NCBI GenBank assembly: GCA_011525095.1
Contig: WTIV01000053.1
Span: 4,981-29,751, forward strand
Source: Methanobacteriota archaeon
GTDB taxonomy: Archaea; Thermoplasmatota; Poseidoniia; Poseidoniales; Poseidoniaceae
DNA: 24,771 bases
Direction: 5' to 3'
In this document: positions 7,630-13,824 of the stretch, piece after piece
Layout: each line of letters opens with the position of its first letter
Position numbering within the stretch: the first letter of the stretch is position 1
The notes under the pieces: model-generated
What the model saw: the letters and a program-made list of their open reading frames with translations, nothing else
Databases searched by the model: none
What the model was told of the DNA's origin: nothing
Program-made: the position numbers and the translations under genes

Positions 7630-7919
7630 GGAAGCGTAAACAGGTTATCATCACCATGGCCGTCAAGTAGCCGTAGCTTTACTCCTGCATCAATCCAAGC
7701 ATGAGCGTAATTTATTGCTCCAAATGCTCTGACGTAATCACCAGTATCCATGAAATGCTTAGCATCGCTAGCATAATCATCTGCCATCCTCAATAGGATA
7801 TCCAATTGCATATACTCAGGAGTACCCTCCTCATGAATTCTGGTTGCTTTTTCTCTGGCCATTTTTGTGAGGTTGAGGTAATGTTCCAATTTAGATGTGG
7901 TAACCCTATCATCAACCAT
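7626..7919 (-). CDS. DUF357 family protein
   Basis: This 97-residue all-helical protein belongs to the archaeal DUF357 family. The family pattern is visible: an N-terminal LEHYLNLTKMAREKA helix, a central LRMADDYASDAKHFMDTGDYVRAFGAI stretch with TPR-like spacing (given here across two helices), and the closing NYAHAWIDAGVKLRLL. The family's function is not established; such proteins are thought to act as small helical adaptors. Its start directly abuts the stop of the upstream propeller-like gene, so it is the last gene of a three-gene operon. This ties it to the AAA/wHTH protein and the propeller protein rather than to the convergent regulator. Confidence 0.82.
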   Translation of the reverse strand: MVDDRVTTSKLEHYLNLTKMAREKATRIHEEGTPEYMQLDILLRMADDYASDAKHFMDTGDYVRAFGAINYAHAWIDAGVKLRLLDGHGDDNLFTLP

Positions 7920-8948
7920 TTACTCACCTCTTTGTCTTGCAAGCAATCGGTTAACATCTGAAGTCCTACCTAGAGATTCATAGAGGTCGATGGCTAGAGA
8001 GATTCTACCCTCGTCTTCAGCATCGCATGCTCGCTTGAAAATCCTCCTTCTCTCCTCCCAGTCACTTGCAACCTGAGCTTCAGCCACCATTTTTTGCATC
8101 TCAACTCTTCTCAACTGCATTAATTCCGCGGATCTCCATATTCTAACTAGACCATTGCGTTTCACCGTAGCCATTGTATCTGCAGCCAAACCAACCAAGT
8201 AGTCTCCTAAGTCAGTGTTTGCTGACTTAATTGAAACATCTTCAGTCATACATTGTAAACCACCTTCAATCGATAGGACCCACCAACCGTCCCCTGCCCT
8301 GTGAGCAGATAGTGGTTCGAGTGATCTTGTGTCGATAGTGGATAAGCTGTCCCAGCCATAGGGATGTGGAGAACCTTCCCACAGCATACCATCAGCTGAT
8401 TGAAGCAATACTCTACCACCAGACATGGAACTGACCCATGACCATACTCTATCCTCCAAAAGACGCTGAGAATTTTCATTTGCTAGCCTAGCGCATCTGA
8501 GTTTACCATCATCGTCTTGCCACATTAGATGTTCACGATCAAACCAGCCAACAAGTCTGCGAACTCTGCCTACATCCAGCCTCTTTATCCCTCTTCCTTC
8601 GGCATTGAATACATGCAACTGGCCTTTACGACAGGATAGGACCCAACCACCGCCTGGTCTGGCTAAGATACCACTGAAACCGCCTGTAGTAGAACGACCT
8701 TCACCTATTTGCGAACCGTCACTAACGCTCAGAAGGTGGAATCCGTGCCCGCATAGTACTCCGATTTCTCCCGATGCAGGTGCGGAAGAGTGGTCTCGGG
8801 ATGGTAGAGATCTTTTCCATCTCTGATTGGGTTCTTCATCTCGTAGTATGATTTCTAATCGACAAGCGATTAGAATATCATTTCCGACGCTGCAAGTTGT
8901 AGAGATAATGTCTGGCGATTGATAAGACCTAGAAACTGACCAACTCAT
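7920..8948 (-). CDS. Beta-propeller-like protein with helical C-terminal tail
   Basis: This 342-residue protein consists for about 270 residues of repeated short beta-strand units with Trp and Gly at strand ends: GGWVLSCRKGQLHVFNAEG, REHLMWQDDDGKLRCARL, GRVLLQSADGMLWEG, GWWVLSIEGGLQCMTED and DTMATVKRNGLVRIWRSAEL. This is the look of a WD40/PQQ-type propeller of about six or seven blades. The last 65 or so residues turn helical (RVEMQKMVAEAQ, DEGRISLAIDLYESLG), recalling a TPR hairpin. The start at 8948 overlaps the stop of the upstream AAA gene as ATGA, a sign of translational coupling; a longer frame from 8972 is less likely. No signal peptide is visible, so it is presumably cytoplasmic. The exact family is not recognised. 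Confidence 0.72.
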   Translation of the reverse strand: MSWSVSRSYQSPDIISTTCSVGNDILIACRLEIILRDEEPNQRWKRSLPSRDHSSAPASGEIGVLCGHGFHLLSVSDGSQIGEGRSTTGGFSGILARPGGGWVLSCRKGQLHVFNAEGRGIKRLDVGRVRRLVGWFDREHLMWQDDDGKLRCARLANENSQRLLEDRVWSWVSSMSGGRVLLQSADGMLWEGSPHPYGWDSLSTIDTRSLEPLSAHRAGDGWWVLSIEGGLQCMTEDVSIKSANTDLGDYLVGLAADTMATVKRNGLVRIWRSAELMQLRRVEMQKMVAEAQVASDWEERRRIFKRACDAEDEGRISLAIDLYESLGRTSDVNRLLARQRGE

Positions 8949-10528
8949 ACGCTCGCCTCCATTATGCCCCAAGCCACCATTTGGGCTCTAGCATCATTTG
9001 TTAATTTGAACATCCTAGAACGACCTCTTTGCTGGACCGACAAGATTCCTGCTCTATAGAGACGATTACACATCTGTGACATCCTTGGCCTGCCTATCTT
9101 CAGCCGGTCCTGTAATCTTGAATCAGATGGTGATAATTCCCTAGTCGATGATACTTCGACTAGGACTGCTTCATTCTTCGAGAGATTCCTCAATGTATGT
9201 ACATCAAGGGCGTTACTCTCTCTTTGACCGATAACCGGTCTTCGCATACCTGCTAGCAACTCTGCCAAACTATGACCATCTGGGACGTTCAGTGCTTCGA
9301 ATAACTGCCCCAACAAGCCTTCAACGTTCCCGCTTCTGGCTACCTCCTGTTCAAAATCTTCGTTTGATTCAAAGTAATCATCAACTTGGTCATCGATAAG
9401 TGGTTCATCAACAACGGGCACGCTTTTTGGTGCGAGGACTGCATTTGGTTCGTTTGCAAGCCATAGTTCGTTTGCATCTCCACCCTCAGGCTCTCTTTGT
9501 GCTGGCTTGGCCTTTGTTTTGTCAAATCTTGGTGCAAGATGCTTGTTATCTCGATTTCTAGCTGCAAGGCCACTAAACGGCCCACTTACTGGCATTGAGT
9601 TGATTCCAGAATCCTCCATGTAAATCGTTTCAGGCTCTTCCTCTAACTTGTCTAGGTTCAAATCAAAAATCGGCATCTCTGTCTCCACTAACTCTTCGTT
9701 TAGAATTTCATCAATACTAACGATGCTACTTTCATCTATCAAGGCACCAGGATTAGGGTTTTGGATGACTGGATCAAATTTGACATCTCTAGGGTTTGCT
9801 CTCTCTTCATCAACGAGGTCTCGCATTAATCTCATGACTTTGGATGGATTTCCAGAGGTATTCTCCATCACGTAATCTAATGCAGCCTCTGGCATTGTCC
9901 ATGAGATGTTGGCTGTTGTGGCCATCCTAGATTCACACAATTTGCGTACTTCATCTCTTTCTAGCGAACCAATAATGTCTACATGGTCAAACCTGCTTAC
10001 TAGATTTGTAGGCCATTGAGCCCTTTGTTCTGTGGAAAGCACTACTACCACAAGTGCATTCATACGCTCAAATGGAGCGACTAGCGTGGAAAGGACCTCT
10101 GAGAGTTTCTTTCCGTCTACATTCGCATAATCAAGTGCAATAAGGGGAAGATCTCCTGTTGATTTCTCAGTTTCTAGTACCAATCTGGACACCATCTCGG
10201 GGGTGCTGGAGGGAACCTCAAAACCTACAAACGAAACGAAAATTTCGTGCAGTATTTTTTTGGCGTACTCAGAATCAGGAAACATGTCTAGATGTACACT
10301 TTTTTGGGTCTCTTCAGATAAACATCTCATCAAGGATGAACGTCCTGTTCCACTTTCACCAATCAGTAAAATCATCCTAGCATTTCTAGCTTTGATGAAT
10401 CTAGTCCATCTTGCACTTAACTCATCTCTCCCTACAAGAAGTTCTGATCTTCCTCTCTCCAATGGCCTAGCCTGAAACGGATTATTTCTCAGACCTGGTA
10501 TGCCCAAAGGTGGTGAATCTTCGCTCAT
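8945..10528 (-). CDS. AAA/Orc1-like P-loop protein with degenerate Walker motifs and winged helix
   Basis: This 527-residue protein has an N-terminal P-loop domain of about 260 residues. Walker A reads GESGTGRS (57-64), with Arg63 in place of the invariant lysine, and Walker B reads LPLIALDYANVD, with Tyr134 after Asp133 where ATPases usually have Glu. A lid domain similar to Orc1/Cdc6 follows (GNPSKVMRLMRDLVDEE). Residues about 265-430 are acidic and low-complexity, probably a flexible linker. The last 90 residues form a winged helix (SRLQDRLKIGRPRMSQMCNRLYR, given across helix and turn, then QQRGRSRMFKLT). It probably binds DNA, but nucleotide turnover is doubtful. It is the first gene of an operon with the propeller and DUF357 genes. 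STAND-type NTPases or a divergent initiator paralogue are the nearest comparisons; function unknown. Confidence 0.8.
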   Translation of the reverse strand: MSEDSPPLGIPGLRNNPFQARPLERGRSELLVGRDELSARWTRFIKARNARMILLIGESGTGRSSLMRCLSEETQKSVHLDMFPDSEYAKKILHEIFVSFVGFEVPSSTPEMVSRLVLETEKSTGDLPLIALDYANVDGKKLSEVLSTLVAPFERMNALVVVVLSTEQRAQWPTNLVSRFDHVDIIGSLERDEVRKLCESRMATTANISWTMPEAALDYVMENTSGNPSKVMRLMRDLVDEERANPRDVKFDPVIQNPNPGALIDESSIVSIDEILNEELVETEMPIFDLNLDKLEEEPETIYMEDSGINSMPVSGPFSGLAARNRDNKHLAPRFDKTKAKPAQREPEGGDANELWLANEPNAVLAPKSVPVVDEPLIDDQVDDYFESNEDFEQEVARSGNVEGLLGQLFEALNVPDGHSLAELLAGMRRPVIGQRESNALDVHTLRNLSKNEAVLVEVSSTRELSPSDSRLQDRLKIGRPRMSQMCNRLYRAGILSVQQRGRSRMFKLTNDARAQMVAWGIMEASV

Positions 10529-10550
10529 GATAGCATTGGGAATTACAGAG

Positions 10551-10557
10551 TATATGA
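10551..10557 (-). promoter_or_regulatory. TATA box of the AAA-propeller-DUF357 operon
   Basis: On the minus strand this reads TCATATA, 23-29 bases before the ATG at 10528. No Shine-Dalgarno sequence precedes that ATG, so a leaderless mRNA is likely. Confidence 0.45.
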
Positions 10558-10597
10558 TGTTTCACTCCCATGCTACCCTTTTGGAGACTGTTAGGAC

Positions 10598-10681
10598 ACG
10601 TTAAATCAACTACCGAATTGTTGTATATGGCTAAAATAACACATAGTTAACGGCATGCTAACGCGTTAAAAAAAGCGTTAA
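10598..10681. promoter_or_regulatory. Cluster of CGTTAA motifs, candidate operator region
   Basis: CGTTAA occurs directly at 10599-10604, 10664-10669 and 10676-10681 and inverted at 10647-10652. The core of the cluster is the perfect ten-base palindrome TAACGCGTTA at 10659-10668. The AT-rich run just after it (10666-10674) could serve as the TATA element for the HMG-CoA reductase gene. Regulation from this site is inferred, not shown. Confidence 0.4.
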
Positions 10682-10722
10682 TCGCCGGTTTCTTCATCAA
10701 GTGCAGACCTTTGGCTTTACCC

Positions 10723-10727
10723 GGAGG
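10723..10727 (+). promoter_or_regulatory. Shine-Dalgarno sequence of HMG-CoA reductase
   Basis: GGAGG lies eight bases before the ATG at 10736 and fixes that start. It contrasts with the leaderless-looking starts of neighbouring first genes. Confidence 0.6.
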
Positions 10728-10735
10728 CAACCACT

Positions 10736-12034
10736 ATGCCAGTCGAAGACAGCAGGCTTTCTGGATTCTACAAATTGTCAGTATCGGAGCGAAGAGAAAA
10801 GGTTGCAAAATTATCATCTCTATCCCCCGATGAAGTTGATGCCCTGGCTAGCCATGGAGAGTTGGGAGAGGTTGCTGCAGATAGAATGATAGAAAATGTG
10901 ATTGGCACAATGTCCTTGCCTGTAGGGGTCGCTACGAACTTCGTAATCGATGGGAAGGCGTACCTAATCCCATTTTGCGTTGAAGAATCCAGTATTGTGG
11001 CAGCTGCTAGTAATATGGCAAAACGCTGCCTCAAAATGGGCGGTTTCAGAACAAACAATGACAATCCTGTCATGATTGCTCAAATTCAAATTTTAGAGAT
11101 TGAGGACCTCAGTGCGGCAAAGGAAGCAATTCTTACCGCAAAGTATGAGTTAATGGCTATGTGCAACTCCCTGCCTTCAACAATGATTAGACTTGGAGGA
11201 GGTTGCAAAGACATTGAAGTCAGAGAAATTGACACTATGTCTGGACCAATGCTAGTTGTTCACCTGCTAGTCGATACTAGAGACGCCATGGGTGCTAATG
11301 CAGTCAACACAATGGCGGAATTAGTTAGTGGCAAAATCGAAGAAATAACCGCAGGAAGAGTGCACCTACGCATCCTTTCGAATCTTGCAACCCATCGCTT
11401 AGCCAAAGTAACTGCAGAGTTTACTCCCGAGGAACTATCCGATGATGGTACAAGGGAAAATGGCAGTAAGATCATCAAAGGAATATTGGAAGCACACCAT
11501 TTTGCAATGGCAGACCCGTACAGAGCTACAACTCACAACAAAGGCATAATGAATGCAATTAGCGCAATTGCTCTTGCTTGTGGTCAGGATTGGAGGGCGA
11601 TTGAGGCTGGTTGTCACGCCTGGGCATCTGTAGAAACTGGTTCCTATACATCGATGACAAGGTGGGAAAGGAATGGCGAAGGAAATCTAGTTGGAAGCAT
11701 TGAGACACCGATGGCAGTGGGAATTGTTGGTGGTGCATCCAAAGTTCACCCTGCTGCTCGTGCAAACCTCTCGATTCTAGGAGTAGAATCCGCACAAGAA
11801 CTTGCAGGAATTATGGCTGCTGCAGGCATTGCTCAGAACCTAGGCGCAATGCGTGCTTTAGCAACAAGTGGAATACAAGCAGGCCACATGAAGTTGCATG
11901 CACGTAACATGGCCGTGAGTGCGGGCGCTGTGGGGGAAGAGGTAGAGCAAGTTGCAAGGATCGTAAACTCGCAATCTGGACCGGTTACCCAACAACTGGT
12001 CAAAGAGACTCTTGAGAAAATCCGAAACGGATAA
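10736..12034 (+). CDS. mvaA: Hydroxymethylglutaryl-CoA reductase, class II
   Basis: This enzyme reduces HMG-CoA to mevalonate with two NAD(P)H, the committed step towards archaeal isoprenoid lipids. At 432 residues it matches the class II (Pseudomonas mevalonii-type) family end to end. Visible features are the opening SRLSGFYKLSV, ENVIGTMSLPVGVATNF, catalytic Glu83 in CVEESS, the cofactor loop DAMGANAVNTMAE (183-195), catalytic Lys269 in THNKGIMN, an Asp in GQDWRAIE (D285), and the C-terminal GHMKLHAR with H384 as the general acid. Class II is the bacterial type also found in Archaeoglobus and Thermoplasmatales, where it is thought to have come by transfer and to run in the biosynthetic direction. 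Its stop abuts that of the convergent scpB gene with no gap. Confidence 0.95.
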   Translation: MPVEDSRLSGFYKLSVSERREKVAKLSSLSPDEVDALASHGELGEVAADRMIENVIGTMSLPVGVATNFVIDGKAYLIPFCVEESSIVAAASNMAKRCLKMGGFRTNNDNPVMIAQIQILEIEDLSAAKEAILTAKYELMAMCNSLPSTMIRLGGGCKDIEVREIDTMSGPMLVVHLLVDTRDAMGANAVNTMAELVSGKIEEITAGRVHLRILSNLATHRLAKVTAEFTPEELSDDGTRENGSKIIKGILEAHHFAMADPYRATTHNKGIMNAISAIALACGQDWRAIEAGCHAWASVETGSYTSMTRWERNGEGNLVGSIETPMAVGIVGGASKVHPAARANLSILGVESAQELAGIMAAAGIAQNLGAMRALATSGIQAGHMKLHARNMAVSAGAVGEEVEQVARIVNSQSGPVTQQLVKETLEKIRNG

Positions 12035-12643
12035 TCATTCATCTTCTGCGATGTCGAGAGTTGTTTGGACTCCGCCCTCTGTATCAACTTCATCTCTCAG
12101 TGCCAATTTGCCTTCCATTCCGTCAAGCATACCTGATGAAGTAACCATCTCTCTAAACCATGCTCTAACCTTCTTTCTGTCCGTATGAGGGCATCCAAAC
12201 ATTTCAGAGAAACGACGTGTAGTTGTCAATCTTCGAGTATTACCATCCCTTCTTCGCCCGATTAGACCTGCTTGAGCTAATTCTCTAATATGGTCGTAGG
12301 CTCTTTGTCCGAGTAATTCGACTAAGCGTGATTGAGGCATAGGCTGGTGATATGCGATAAGGGCAGCAGCCTTCAAAAGTTTAGGAGGCAATTCTGACTT
12401 TGTCTCCTTTGGGAGGTGGTCTGCTATTCCAGGCTTTACTTCCATTGCCCATTTACCGCCAATCTCAACGATTTGTAAGCCTCCACCTCTGCGTCTCTTG
12501 ATAGTTGATTGCAGATTATTCATCGACTCGAGAATCTCCTCATCCTCGTAACCTAAATTTTCAGATAACTCTTGAATGCTCAGCGAGCGTCCTGCGCTAA
12601 ACAAGGTTGCTTCTAGTAATGTTTCCAAAGGGATTTCAGACAT
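12035..12643 (-). CDS. scpB: Segregation and condensation protein B
   Basis: ScpB is a dimeric double winged-helix protein that binds ScpA and regulates the SMC ring during chromosome compaction and segregation. The first winged helix covers the LLEATLFSAGRSLSIQELSE region, and the second runs through LKAAALIAYHQPMPQSRLVELLGQRAYDHI, the family's best-conserved part (shown across helix and turn). RRRDGNTRRLTTTRRFSEMFG then matches the usual TTxxFLxxFG ending. The C-terminal 40 residues are acidic and variable. At 202 residues it is of normal size. The ATG at 12643 is preceded by GAGGAG in the short gap after scpA, so it is the third gene of smc-scpA-scpB. Confidence 0.9.
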   Translation of the reverse strand: MSEIPLETLLEATLFSAGRSLSIQELSENLGYEDEEILESMNNLQSTIKRRRGGGLQIVEIGGKWAMEVKPGIADHLPKETKSELPPKLLKAAALIAYHQPMPQSRLVELLGQRAYDHIRELAQAGLIGRRRDGNTRRLTTTRRFSEMFGCPHTDRKKVRAWFREMVTSSGMLDGMEGKLALRDEVDTEGGVQTTLDIAEDE

Positions 12644-12655
12644 GTAAACAACTCC

Positions 12656-13822
12656 TCACTCGACCAACCAGTCTTCTGGATCCTCTGAATCTGACTCTGC
12701 AGCAATCTTTGCCAGTTCCTCTTCTTTGAGTCTTTCTTTTTCAGCTTCGAGTGCTGCTTGAGCCCTCTCTGCCAATCTTGCTGCATGGCGCATAGACTCA
12801 GTTTCAGCCTCTTTCATAGACTCATAATCATCGGCGATTAACTTCTCACCCAATTCTGTAGCTTCTTCAAATGTGCCAGCATTAGGCCACCTATCTTCTA
12901 ACATAATCGGGTCTTCAGGGCCTTCTTGGCTAATCCAAGCATAACCACGATGGGTCAAAAATAGGCCTGAAACAAATGATGTGATCTTCGATTCAACAGC
13001 ATAACCTTCTGGAATTTCACCGAATGTTTGTATCAATATCTTTTCCAATTCTGTTGTAACCTCAGAGACTGGAACAATTGATTCTCCTCTAGCAGAAGTA
13101 ACCGCACGCATAGCAGTCCAACATCTTCTGATATCACCTTCCATGTCTTCGTTGTGCATCCTAGAACCGACATTATCGAGCATATTCTTCAATTCTTCAG
13201 CGTGCGCCTTACGATTCTCTTCCTTTGCTTTGAGGATTTCAGCCTCATCACATGCGTCTTTCAATGCTGAAAGTAACTCTCCAAGAGTAGATGGCCGCCC
13301 CTCGTCACGACGCATTCTTTCACCGAAGAAACCTGGGAGGTGATTGTCTGCGATACCTTCCAGTACAGTAGTTGTGAAAATGAATTCCTCATCATCATAC
13401 TCGGATTCCCATCCAAAATCGATGAAATCATCTTCATCATCTACATCTAGTGCGATCACTCTGTCAAATAGAGTTGAAGCCTGTTGAGTCAATACTTCCC
13501 AAGACATTCTGATTAATCGCCCGCATGCTGGTAAATCGAGTCCAGATGCTTCTTTCCTGACCCGTTGAGTGAATAATTTCAGGAATGCTGAGAGATCGAT
13601 ATTCCAAGGGTCCATGCCTTCTTCCTTTACTAGCGAGAGAACTAGAGCAACAGACCTATCGAAAGGATCGCTCAATACTTGATGTTCTGCGCTGTCTTCC
13701 TGAGCGATTCGCATAATTCTGTCAGCATAGCGTTCTGCTTCACTTACATCCTCGTCTTGACTCATCAGTTGGTCAAGAATATCTTGACGCAAAAACCAAT
13801 CGTCAAGGGCTGATTGTTGCAA
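12656..13822 (-). CDS. scpA: Segregation and condensation protein A (kleisin), extended
   Basis: ScpA is the kleisin that bridges the two SMC heads and recruits ScpB. Conserved kleisin features are the N-terminal segment around DPFDRSVALVLSLVKEEGMDPWNIDLSAFL (split across helix, turn and helix) and the helical LPACGRLIRMSWEVLTQQAS, followed by a divergent middle. A winged helix near the C-terminus includes ITSFVSGLFLTHRGYAWISQ. About 80 more residues follow, rich in Glu, Lys and Ala and probably helical, and make the protein (about 388 residues) much longer than most ScpA. A TTG at 13828 overlaps the smc stop as TTGA, but the TTG at 13822 lies seven bases after GGAGG and is the better start. 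Confidence 0.88.
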   Translation of the reverse strand: MQQSALDDWFLRQDILDQLMSQDEDVSEAERYADRIMRIAQEDSAEHQVLSDPFDRSVALVLSLVKEEGMDPWNIDLSAFLKLFTQRVRKEASGLDLPACGRLIRMSWEVLTQQASTLFDRVIALDVDDEDDFIDFGWESEYDDEEFIFTTTVLEGIADNHLPGFFGERMRRDEGRPSTLGELLSALKDACDEAEILKAKEENRKAHAEELKNMLDNVGSRMHNEDMEGDIRRCWTAMRAVTSARGESIVPVSEVTTELEKILIQTFGEIPEGYAVESKITSFVSGLFLTHRGYAWISQEGPEDPIMLEDRWPNAGTFEEATELGEKLIADDYESMKEAETESMRHAARLAERAQAALEAEKERLKEEELAKIAAESDSEDPEDWLVE

Positions 13823-13824
13823 AA

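Noticed and set aside
10736..12034. First impression of a methenyl-tetrahydromethanopterin cyclohydrolase
   Set aside because: Reading the whole protein shows the class II HMG-CoA reductase motifs throughout, including E83, DAMGANAVNT, NKG and GHMKLHAR.
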